DNA of 8,503 bases. Origin: Prevotellaceae bacterium (GTDB lineage: Bacteria > Bacteroidota > Bacteroidia > Bacteroidales > UBA932). The stretch lies in contig JAIRUB010000095.1 in NCBI GenBank assembly GCA_031254635.1, positions 1 through 8,503 on the forward strand, written 5' to 3'. The translations under genes and the position numbers were made by a program. A model generated the notes under the pieces. It searched no databases, had not been told where the DNA came from, and was given only the letters and a program-made list of their open reading frames with translations. Numbering within the stretch: position 1 is the first letter of the stretch; every line of letters starts with the position of its first letter. Of this stretch, positions 1-7,600 are shown piece after piece.

Positions 1-34
1 TCTCTGTTACAGGAACGTGTAAGGCTAATGACAT
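1..34 (-). CDS. Start of an unidentified gene, cut by the window edge
   Basis: An ATG at 34-32 opens a minus-strand frame that runs off the window. Only about eleven residues are visible, MSLALHVPVTE. An in-frame TAA at 49-47 lies just upstream, so the frame cannot begin much earlier. The ATG sits about 15-20 bases downstream of a near-consensus Bacteroidota promoter (54-85), which is the main reason to believe it. No Shine-Dalgarno is seen; the leader is A/T rich, which is normal in this phylum. It lies downstream of ftsK in the same direction but appears to have its own promoter. The fragment is too short to assign a family, and a later start outside the window remains possible. Confidence 0.45.
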   Translation of the reverse strand, partial: MSLALHVPVTE

Positions 35-53
35 AATGTTTATTATTTAAGAC

Positions 54-85
54 CAAAGGTACAACAAACAAAATCAATCCACAAA
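54..85 (-). promoter_or_regulatory. Bacteroidota-type promoter (TTTG-N20-TACCTTTG)
   Basis: On the minus strand TTTG at 85-82 is followed by a 20-base spacer and TACCTTTG at 61-54. This fits the TTTG-N17-23-TAnnTTTG pattern of the primary sigma factor in this phylum, with a full match to both boxes. The expected transcription start is near 50-47, giving a leader of about 15 bases to the ATG at 34. It lies in the gap after ftsK. That gap (35-154) otherwise holds no convincing terminator, only a 12-codon open frame at 137-99. Confidence 0.7.
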
Positions 86-154
86 ATATTAAGCTAATTT
101 ATTTTTCAAAATCGTATAATTCAGATTTTTTTTGCATCGTTACCTCTTTCACCC

Positions 155-2506
155 TTAATCCCCTAACCTTTTAATTTCTGCTAATTTGTGGTCAAGGGTA
201 GTAAAGTCGGAGATGAGTACCTGGCGGGCTTTACTGCCTTCGAAAGGCCCCACAATACCAGCAGCTTCAAGTTGGTCCATAATGCGGCCGGCACGATTGT
301 AACCTAAATTTAATTTTCTTTGTATAAGAGAGGTTGAGCCTTGCTGGTGTTGTACTATTACACGGGCTGCTTCTTCAAAAAATTTATCGCGCTGCGATAA
401 ATCCGTCTCGGGCGAACTACTGCCTCCCTCCTCTCCTGTGTATTCGGGCAACGGATGGGCCTGTGGATAGCCGCGTTGGTCGCCTATGTATTTGCATATT
501 TTCTCAATCTCCGGCGTATCAACAAAGGCGCACTGCACCCTAATCATCTCATTACCGGTGGACACTAACATATCGCCGCGCCCCACTAACTGGTTGGCAC
601 CGGTTGTATCTAGGATAGTCCGCGAATCAACGTTCGAAATTACACGAAAAGCAATGCGAGCAGGGAAGTTAGCCTTAATCAAACCGGTAACAACATTGAC
701 GGTGGGCCGTTGTGTGGCAATCACTAAATGTATGCCTATAGCACGTGCCAACTGTGCTAAGCGAGCTATAGGCAGTTCTACCTCGCGGCCGGCAGTCATC
801 AGAAGGTCGGCAAACTCATCGATTACTACTACAATATAGGGCAGGTAACGATGCCCCTTCAAAGGATTCAAGCGACGATTGGTATAGCGTTCGTTATATT
901 CTTTAATATTACGCACCTTAGCCATTTGCAGCAGGTCGTATCGCGCATCCATTTCAATAGTCAAGGATTTCAAGGTATATATAACCTTTTGGGTATCGGT
1001 AATAATCGCCTCATCTGCATCGGGTAGCTTTGCCAAAAAATGCCGTTCTAATTTTGAATAGAGGCTTAGTTCCACTTTCTTGGGGTCAACCAAGACAAAT
1101 TTTACTTCGGCCGGATGCTTTTTATACAATAAGGAGGTAAGAATAGCATTTAAGCCTACAGATTTCCCCTGCCCTGTAGCTCCAGCCACCAGGAGATGAG
1201 GAACTTTCGCCAAATCGAAGGTGTAAATTTTGTTAGAGATGGTTTTACCCAGCACCACCGGCAGGTCATATTTGGCCTCCTTAAACTTGGGGTCACTTAT
1301 AACCGACAACATCGACACTATTTCCGGACGTTCATTAGGCACTTCAATACCCACAGTTCCCTTTCCGGGAATAGGTGCAATAATACGGACGCCAAGGGCT
1401 GCTAAGCTCAGGGCAATATCATCTTCCAAACGTTTTATGGCTGCTATGCGTACGCCTGCCTTCGGTACAATTTCATACAGCGTTACCGTTGGCCCAATGG
1501 TAGCAATAATTTTATCAATACCAATCTTATAATCGTTCAGTGTTTTTACAATTTTATTTTTATTTTTTTCTAACTCCGCATCACTCACCTGAGCATTGGC
1601 TGATTTGTGGTCGTTTAGCAAATCAACCGGCGGGAACTTGTAGCCCGATAGCTCCAAGGTAGGGTCAAAGAGCGCTTCGTTATTTAATATGGATGCCGGA
1701 ATTTTATCCTCCTCATCTTTTCCTTCATCTATAAATTCTATTGCTCCCTCTTCATCGCTTTTTTCCCCTTCTTCCCTTTCTTCCTCTTCTTCATTTTTCT
1801 CCACTTCAAGCCTTACTCCTCCTTCTTCCTCTTTTCCTTTTTCATCCTTTTCAGCTTCTTTAACTTCTTCTTCCGTCATTGCGAACGAAGCGCGGCAATT
1901 TTTTTTACGCCGGAAAATATTTTCTAAGAAATGTACAACACGCTTATTCAGCATTACACACCAAACTATCAACAGGAAGAGCAGCAACAGGGCTGTTCCA
2001 AAATTACCGAGTTCCGTTCCCAACCACCGGGCGGCATATAGTCCGTTGATACCTCCAAAACCATTGCCCAGCAAGCCTAATAATGAGGTATGCATAAAGG
2101 TGAATCCAAGAATAACAGAGAATAAAATCAATCCGGTAATTGAGAGAATAAAATTTTTCAGTAACGAAGGTGCTTTCACCTTTAATAAATGCAGTCCCCA
2201 CAACAAAACCATATAAGGAATGAAGAAGGCGGCAATGCCGAAATAACGACCTATAAGCAGATAAGCCCAGCTATGGCCTTGCTTTCCGGCGCTATTGGCA
2301 ACTTCAACAGCCGTGCTTCCGGCCTGTGGGTTTTGCAGCAGGCTTTGGTCACTACTCCATGTAAAAAGGTAGGAAACCATAGCAACCAAAGTATAGGCTG
2401 TAAAAATGCACAGCAAAACGCCAATAAGAAAGCGCCAGCGGTCATCTTTCCGGAAGGGAATTTTCTTAGGAATTTCGAACTCTTTTTCTTTTTTAATTTT
2501 AGCCAT
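155..2506 (-). CDS. ftsK: DNA translocase FtsK/SpoIIIE family
   Basis: This is a septum-anchored, ATP-driven DNA pump that clears the terminus region during division and, in the family, activates XerCD at dif. The N-terminal part has about four membrane segments (residues 25-48, 81-106, 117-140, 168-187). A very acidic linker follows (211-268, 30 of 58 residues D or E). The alpha/beta motor spans roughly 285-690, with Walker A GATGQGKS (442-449) and Walker B YIVVVIDE (557-564). A C-terminal gamma winged helix (about 705-770) contains GYNRAGRIMDQLEAAGIVGP. At 783 residues it is close to SpoIIIE and to other Bacteroidota FtsK proteins, and it lacks the long linker of E. coli FtsK. The ATG at 2506 overlaps the murA stop codon, which suggests translational coupling. 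No separate promoter is seen. Part of the linker (about residues 203-211) is encoded by a REP-like sequence. The family call is secure; XerCD activation is inferred from the gamma domain. Confidence 0.97.
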   Translation of the reverse strand: MAKIKKEKEFEIPKKIPFRKDDRWRFLIGVLLCIFTAYTLVAMVSYLFTWSSDQSLLQNPQAGSTAVEVANSAGKQGHSWAYLLIGRYFGIAAFFIPYMVLLWGLHLLKVKAPSLLKNFILSITGLILFSVILGFTFMHTSLLGLLGNGFGGINGLYAARWLGTELGNFGTALLLLFLLIVWCVMLNKRVVHFLENIFRRKKNCRASFAMTEEEVKEAEKDEKGKEEEGGVRLEVEKNEEEEEREEGEKSDEEGAIEFIDEGKDEEDKIPASILNNEALFDPTLELSGYKFPPVDLLNDHKSANAQVSDAELEKNKNKIVKTLNDYKIGIDKIIATIGPTVTLYEIVPKAGVRIAAIKRLEDDIALSLAALGVRIIAPIPGKGTVGIEVPNERPEIVSMLSVISDPKFKEAKYDLPVVLGKTISNKIYTFDLAKVPHLLVAGATGQGKSVGLNAILTSLLYKKHPAEVKFVLVDPKKVELSLYSKLERHFLAKLPDADEAIITDTQKVIYTLKSLTIEMDARYDLLQMAKVRNIKEYNERYTNRRLNPLKGHRYLPYIVVVIDEFADLLMTAGREVELPIARLAQLARAIGIHLVIATQRPTVNVVTGLIKANFPARIAFRVISNVDSRTILDTTGANQLVGRGDMLVSTGNEMIRVQCAFVDTPEIEKICKYIGDQRGYPQAHPLPEYTGEEGGSSSPETDLSQRDKFFEEAARVIVQHQQGSTSLIQRKLNLGYNRAGRIMDQLEAAGIVGPFEGSKARQVLISDFTTLDHKLAEIKRLGD
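1758..1843 (-). repeat. Homopurine low-complexity tract coding the FtsK acidic linker
   Basis: Within ftsK the coding strand has two uninterrupted purine runs, 35 bases at 1792-1758 and 28 bases at 1843-1816, made mostly of GAA/GAG/AAA codons. They encode the E/K-rich linker between the membrane domain and the motor. Such runs are prone to slippage and the linker length is probably free to vary. The opposite strand therefore reads as a serine-rich open frame, which is an artefact. Confidence 0.75.
1777..1799 (-). repeat. 23-base direct repeat, copy in ftsK
   Basis: These 23 bases are identical to 4700-4722 in tamB, on the same strand. Both copies are read in the same frame as K-N-E-E-E-E-E (FtsK residues 237-243). 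The copy lies in the acidic linker. It could be shared descent of a small coding module, or convergence in a low-complexity region. Confidence 0.6.
1874..1899. repeat. REP-like element inside the ftsK coding sequence
   Basis: The plus strand reads CGTC followed by ATTGCGAACGAAGCGC and GGCAAT. The outer arms ATTGC (1878-1882) and GCAAT (1895-1899) are inverted repeats. This resembles the CGTCATTGCGA...GAAGC...GCAAT class of short dispersed repeats that I recall from intergenic DNA in many bacteria, including Bacteroidota. Here it is in frame in ftsK and encodes NCRASFAMT between the last membrane segment and the acidic linker. Only one copy is in the window. The resemblance is from memory, not from a search. 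Confidence 0.5.
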
Positions 2507-3809
2507 CTATTCTTTTGATTTTTGCACCTAAGGCATTCAAGCGTTTATCAATATGCTGATAGCCGCGGTCTATTTGTTCTATATTGTGGATATAACTTGT
2601 TCCTTTGGCGCTCATAGCAGCAATAAGTAAGGCAATACCGGCACGGATATCGGGTGAAGTCATTACTGCCGACCGTAATTGAATATTGTGATTATGTCCG
2701 GTTACCGTAGCGCGGTGCGGGTCACAGAGAATAACCTGTGCTCCCATATCCATAAGTTTATCGACAAAGAAGAGGCGGCTTTCAAACATTTTTTGGTGAA
2801 TCAGCACTGTTCCTTTGGCTTGTGTAGCTACCACGAGGAACACGCTCAGCAGGTCGGGCGTTAATCCCGGCCAGGGCGCATCGGCAATGGTCATAGTTGA
2901 GCCATCAATAAACGATTCTATTTCGTAGTGTTCCTGTGCGGGCAGCAGAATATCATCGTCTTCGCAATCGATACGGATGCCCAGCCGGCGAAACTGGTCG
3001 GGTATCATTCCCAATTCTTTGTAGGCTACATTTTTTATGCGCAACGAACTGCGGGTCATCGCAGCCATACCAATAAAACTACCCACCTCAATCATATCGG
3101 GCAACACTGTATGTTCAGTGCCATGCAGCGAGGTCACGCCCTCAATAGTCAACAGATTAGAGCCTATGCCTTGAATTTTTGCACCCATACGCACCAGCAT
3201 TTTGCACAATTGCTGGAGGTAAGGCTCACAAGCGGCATTATAAATGGTTGTTGTACCGGAAGCCAGCACAGCCGCCATCACAATATTAGCGGTACCGGTT
3301 ACTGAGGCCTCGTCGAGCAACATATAACAACCTTTCAGTTGTTTTGCTTCTACCTGATAGAAACTTGAGTCGGCATCATAATTGAATTTGGCACCTAATT
3401 TTTCAAAGCCGATAAAGTGGGTATCCAAGCGGCGACGGCCTATTTGGTCGCCTCCCGGCCGCGGCATATAAGCTACGCCGAAACGTGCCAGCAAAGGGCC
3501 AACCACCATTATCGAACCACGCAGAGCCGCAGCTTTTTTATGAAATTCAGACGTTTTCAGGTAATCAATATTTACATTTACAGCCTTAAAACTGTAATGC
3601 CCTTCACTCAGGCGTTCCACTTGCACGCTCATAGCGCCGAGGAGTTCAATCAGGCGCAACACATCTGTAATTTCCGGCACATTGGCTACAGCGATTTTAT
3701 CGGAGGTTAACAATGTTGCGCACAATATTTGCAAAACTTCATTTTTTGCTCCCTGCGGAGTAATGTCGCCTTGTAAACGATATCCGCCTTCTACGCTAAA
3801 AGCAGCCAT
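2499..3809 (-). CDS. murA: UDP-N-acetylglucosamine 1-carboxyvinyltransferase (MurA), aspartate type
   Basis: MurA transfers enolpyruvate from PEP to UDP-GlcNAc in the cytoplasm, the first committed step of peptidoglycan synthesis. The 436-residue length is normal for the family. Expected active-site positions are present: K22-N23, R97 in AALRGS, D319 in PWPGLTPDL, R345 in FESR, R389 in DIRAG, and R415 in DRGYQHI. The loop that carries the catalytic cysteine in E. coli (C115) reads RPGGDQIGRRR here, with D121 (codon GAC at 3449-3447) in its place. In other MurA enzymes that substitution keeps activity and gives intrinsic fosfomycin insensitivity. The ATG at 3809 gives the normal family N-terminus (FSVEGGYRLQGDITPQGAKN). 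The gene is 40 bases downstream of DUF4290 and overlaps ftsK by 8 bases, so it is probably expressed from the promoter upstream of DUF4290. Confidence 0.97.
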   Translation of the reverse strand: MAAFSVEGGYRLQGDITPQGAKNEVLQILCATLLTSDKIAVANVPEITDVLRLIELLGAMSVQVERLSEGHYSFKAVNVNIDYLKTSEFHKKAAALRGSIMVVGPLLARFGVAYMPRPGGDQIGRRRLDTHFIGFEKLGAKFNYDADSSFYQVEAKQLKGCYMLLDEASVTGTANIVMAAVLASGTTTIYNAACEPYLQQLCKMLVRMGAKIQGIGSNLLTIEGVTSLHGTEHTVLPDMIEVGSFIGMAAMTRSSLRIKNVAYKELGMIPDQFRRLGIRIDCEDDDILLPAQEHYEIESFIDGSTMTIADAPWPGLTPDLLSVFLVVATQAKGTVLIHQKMFESRLFFVDKLMDMGAQVILCDPHRATVTGHNHNIQLRSAVMTSPDIRAGIALLIAAMSAKGTSYIHNIEQIDRGYQHIDKRLNALGAKIKRIDG

Positions 3810-3810
3810 A

Positions 3811-3829
3811 TTTAAAAGTTTAAAAGTTT
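3811..3829. repeat. 8-base tandem repeat just upstream of murA
   Basis: On the minus strand AAACTTTT occurs twice in tandem followed by AAA, ending one base before the murA ATG. It fills most of the 40-base gap after the DUF4290 stop. It contains no Shine-Dalgarno, so it probably serves as the unstructured A/T-rich leader that Bacteroidota initiation favours. A change in copy number would alter the murA leader without touching coding sequence. Confidence 0.6.
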
Positions 3830-3849
3830 ATAGGATAGGTCAAATCTTG

Positions 3850-4539
3850 TTATTGTGGCTGACCGCCTTTGTTGTTGTTTTTCTTCTTTTTCTTTTTCTT
3901 CTTTTTCTTTTTTCCGCCGAAGCCATTCATCCTCGCATTACCATTCTGGACTAAGGCTACCTGCACATCGGCTAATTTGGTATCGGGAGGAAAAACTATA
4001 CGCCCTTTCGATAAAGCCGTAAGGTCACGGAGTATAATCTCGTCGGTAACAATATCCTTATTCCACATCAGGTAGTCGCGCTTCATGTAATTGGCAATCA
4101 TTATGGCAACGATATGACGTTCTTCGTTGTCGGGACGATCGGCCAAGGCGTCAATCATATTCTGAATGCTACGTCCGTAGTGCATAATTTTTACCGGCAT
4201 TGAAGGGTAAGGAATAGGATGAGGCCGTTCCTGAAACGACTCGCGGGTCGGTATAGGATAAGGAGCGTCGATATCGATAGAAAATTCGGAAATAATATGT
4301 ACATGGTCCCAAAGTTTATGTTTGAAATCGTTCACATCGCGCAGGTGGGGGTTTAAATCGCCCATAATATTTACCACGGCTTTGATTTGTTCATTCCGTT
4401 TTTCTCTGTTTCCAATCGCTGCCACGCGCTGTATCATGCGCTGAATGTAGCGTCCATATTCGGGCAGTACCATTTTTTTTCGTTGTGTATTGTATTCCGC
4501 AAAAGGATATACAATATCTTTATCATTCTGCATATTCAT
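3850..4539 (-). CDS. DUF4290 domain-containing protein
   Basis: The family has no established function that I know of. The visible 229-residue protein matches its pattern: near the N-terminus EYNTQRKKMVLPEYGRYIQRMI, then NIMGDLNPHLRDVNDFKHKLWDHVHIISEF, then IDAPYPIP and a second helix-rich half with MHYGRSIQNMI and IANYMKRDYLMWN. No signal peptide or membrane segment is seen, so it is probably cytoplasmic. The C-terminus is a basic tail, 11 lysines followed by NNNKGGQPQ. The frame stays open up to an ATG at 4638, but the upstream 33 residues look unlike the family and cover a promoter at 4552-4559. The start at 4539 is therefore preferred, with 4533 (MQNDKD) equally possible. It precedes murA by 40 bases; from memory this pairing recurs in Bacteroidota, which hints at a cell-wall or division role. 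Confidence 0.85.
   Translation of the reverse strand: MNMQNDKDIVYPFAEYNTQRKKMVLPEYGRYIQRMIQRVAAIGNREKRNEQIKAVVNIMGDLNPHLRDVNDFKHKLWDHVHIISEFSIDIDAPYPIPTRESFQERPHPIPYPSMPVKIMHYGRSIQNMIDALADRPDNEERHIVAIMIANYMKRDYLMWNKDIVTDEIILRDLTALSKGRIVFPPDTKLADVQVALVQNGNARMNGFGGKKKKKKKKKKKNNNKGGQPQ
3883..3912 (-). repeat. Perfect 15-base tandem repeat coding the lysine tail
   Basis: On the coding strand the unit AAAAAGAAAAAGAAG occurs twice without mismatch and is followed by one more AAA, giving eleven consecutive lysine codons in the DUF4290 gene. The surrounding homopurine run is 38 bases long (3915-3878). The 15-base unit preserves the reading frame on gain or loss. The first codons read GGA AAA AAG, containing the slippery heptamer A AAA AAG in the zero frame (3913-3907). 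Confidence 0.85.
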
Positions 4540-4551
4540 TAAAATATTGTG

Positions 4552-4582
4552 CAAAGATAACAATTTTTCTTCAAAAAACATA
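4552..4582 (-). promoter_or_regulatory. Promoter for the DUF4290-murA-ftsK unit
   Basis: On the minus strand TATCTTTG at 4559-4552 matches the TAnnTTTG box exactly. A weak upstream box, TATG at 4582-4579, lies 19 bases away. The expected transcription start is near 4547-4545, which leaves only about 6-14 bases before the ATGs at 4539 and 4533. This near-leaderless arrangement argues against translation from 4638. I see no other matching box between here and the end of ftsK. Confidence 0.6.
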
Positions 4583-4649
4583 AACCAAATATTAATTCGA
4601 TGATTCAAAAAAACAAGAATTGTAGGTCTAATAGTCAAAAAGTATGATG

Positions 4650-4664
4650 AATTTAGTCTAAATT
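4650..4664. other. Short A/T-rich palindrome in the tamB-DUF4290 gap
   Basis: AATTTAG and CTAAATT flank a single central base, a perfect 7-base inverted repeat about 25-39 bases past the tamB stop. As RNA it could form at most a 6-pair A/U stem with a 3-base loop, followed by a short T run (minus strand ACTTTTTG). That is weak for an intrinsic terminator. It could equally be a protein-binding site about 70 bases upstream of the DUF4290 promoter, or chance in A/T-rich DNA. Confidence 0.3.
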
Positions 4665-4688
4665 TTTAAATTAAATTTCACCCTTCAC

Positions 4689-7600
4689 CTATTTTACCTT
4701 TTCTTCCTCTTCTTCATTTTTCACCATCGCCTCGGCTTTCTTCTTCCTTCCAAACCATCGGTTAAATAATTCATTGAATGAATTGAAATCTTCCTGAAAG
4801 ATAAAGCCTACTCCGCTTCGTTGAGAATTATCGATTTGATTGGTAAACTGATCGGCAGAGTGGGTAAAAGCCTTTCCGCGGAAGCGGCCTTGCTTGTCGA
4901 ATTTCAGTTCAATATCAATGTCGCTGGTAAAATCGGAATTGTAAGTTTTTGCATTACCAAAAGCTCCGTTGATGATTAAGCGATTATTGAACAACTGCGT
5001 TGACACGGCAACGTCCCAGGCATCATTGCCGTTAGCTGTGGTGTTGTACATAAAGCCAAGGTCGAGCGGAACGTTGAGTTGTGTGAGTACATTGCTTAGT
5101 TGGTTAGATGCAATCTCAGATAAGCTTGCACTTACATTGATATTACTTATGCCTGACTGTTCTTCGGGCATAAAGTAGCCAAGGGTTAGCAATGAAATGA
5201 ATTGACGCATCATTTTTTCATCGCTGTTCATCGCCGCTTCAACCTGCGCCCGGGTGCCGGCATCTAAGTTCTGCACCTCTACCTGATATTTTAAATCGGG
5301 GCTAAACAGGTTCCCTGTAATGCGAATACGACAATCTACATTCCTGCGCATATTACCTATGTCCGAAGTGTCGGAGAGCAATGTACTAAGGCTTGCTTTT
5401 GCTCTATATGCCGCCGTAATATCTAAGGTTGTTCTGTTAATATCGCCATTAAATGAAATGTGGCTGCCTTGCTCTATGGTGAAATGCTTGCTGATAATAT
5501 TTTGTAAGGTAAACAAATAATCGCCTTGTTCAATGGCATAATTGCCAAACAGGTCGAATTTGTCGATAGCAGGGTCAAGGCTTAAGCGTATGTTCCCATT
5601 CCCTCTTCCTTTAATGATGTCGCCTGCTTTTTTATCAAAAATAATTTGTATATCGGCGTTGGGGTTAACAGTAAGGTTTATGTTCACAGTCATCTGTATC
5701 CCTGACTTAGGTTTAGAGATAATCCGTAATGACTGTCCGCCATCATCATCAATTTTCGGCTCTTTGAAAACAAGAATATTGCTTTCTTTTGCTTGCGCTC
5801 GGTTGGATATGGGGATATTGCAAGTAGTGTTGGGGCCTGTATTGGCAGTAATGTCGAAATGAATTTTTGCATCATCGCCCGTAATACGTACCAATCCTGT
5901 TGCATAAGCCTTACCATAGAATAATTCGTTGTTTTTGATGGTAGTGTTCATACATAAGAGATTATTGGCTGATATGTTTAAGTCATACTTAATGCCCCTA
6001 AAACCTTGATGCCTGAATGTCCCATTGACAGTTCCTTTTCCTCCTCCCGTATCAAATATTTCCGCCCCTTGTATTTTGATGAGCGTTGGAGTGATGTCAA
6101 CAGGCGCTGTTAAAGTATAGTAGGTATTTAGATAATCAACAGTTAATTTCAGTCCATCGAATATTACGTTATTACCATAGAGCAAGGGCGCTTTTAGCGA
6201 ACCTTTAGTCTGTACTTCTCCGGAAAGAAATCCTCCTACATTCGATAACACGCCGCGCAACAATGGCTCTACGTGCGCTATCGGAAATTGAGTAAATTGG
6301 GTAGAGACATTTAGTGTGTCTTTAATAGGATTATACCTTCCTCTCATTAACATTCTGAGTGTATTTTCTTCTTTAATTTCTGCCTGTAACCGGAGTAGCT
6401 GGCTTTCATTGTCCCACCGGCTTCTTATGCTGATATTATCAAGTGGCCGGCTGTTTACTTTTACCTCTTGGACATCGGCATTTACATAAAACATCGGCCT
6501 GTTATAAACATCGGTTACTTGCGCTCTTCCTGATAATATGCCTTGTAAAGTATAGCCTTGCTTACGACTAATCGGATTAATGCCGGCTAAATCAAAATTA
6601 GTAAAAATCAGGGACAGCGTATCGCTTTTTTCTTGTGATATTGTTCCTTGCAGTGCTATTTGCTGGTTAAAATTCGATAAAGAAATGCTATTAAAGTCAA
6701 TAGTTGGCCCATCAATTGTTATTTGTGCCGGAGCAATTTTCCAGGTTGTATCGTTTGAGGTAATTTCAGAAGATTGTAGCGCTAAATTAATAACAGGAAA
6801 GCGTTCAGGCAGGTTTTCGGCAAAGGAAGTGTTGAAATGAAGCCGCCCTTTGTTGATGGTCTTGCTGTTATTACCATAAATTATTTTTGTATCAATATCG
6901 TTTGAAAAAACATTTATTGCAGTATTAATATTGTCAATATCCAATCCCATCAATAATGCGCTGTTGACGTCTATTGTTGTAGTTAATTGCTCACTATTCC
7001 CTTTAGCCTCCATTTTCACGCCGGTTAAGCGGTGTTGGTGTAATGCCATTCCCTGACTTTCTAAATTAAGAGAAAGTTGATTAGCAGGGGTTAAACTTAT
7101 TTTTAGCTTACTTTGATTATCTATTTGCAAGCCGTGTTTTGCCAAGTGAGCTAATCCGTTAATATCTTTTACCAGTAGGGTAAAATTGTAATCGGAAGTT
7201 CTGTTAACGTTGTGTTTTACAGAGTCGCCCAGTAATGGCAGGAGTTTCAGGCAAGAAACATAACAGAAGTCATTGATAAATTTCGATAACGGAAGAGGTC
7301 CCTTGTAATCGGCGTCAGCAAATTTAGAAAGCAATTGAGTCCGGTAGTCGTTGTTGCCGCGGAAGAAGAGCAGGGAAATATCGCCTATATTATGAACAGC
7401 ATCCTTATCGCGGTAGTTAGTGTTTTTTGTTTCAATTTTTCCTATGCCGCCGTCAATGGGTTTATCATATTGATAGTTGACTATTAGTTGTGTTTTGATT
7501 TCTGATATTGAGTCGCGGGTATTAAAATTAAGCGCTGTGAGATTGGCATATTGAATGTCGGCCCCATACTTGTGTTGTAACATAAGAGAGGTATCGCGTC

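Noticed and set aside
1689..2216. A 175-codon plus-strand open frame rich in serine
   Set aside because: It is the mirror of the GAA/GAG-rich ftsK linker and membrane region. Its composition follows from the purine tract, and FtsK on the other strand is unmistakable.
3869..4075. Plus-strand frame with a long phenylalanine run
   Set aside because: The phenylalanines are the complement of the lysine codons in DUF4290; no independent start or family signal.
4650..4664. Palindrome as a definite tamB terminator
   Set aside because: The stem is only A/U pairs with a 3-base loop and a short, displaced T run, so it is listed only as an uncertain feature.
5542..5862. Plus-strand frame of about 106 codons inside tamB
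   Set aside because: It lies wholly antisense to a conserved part of the TamB C-terminal domain and resembles no family I know.
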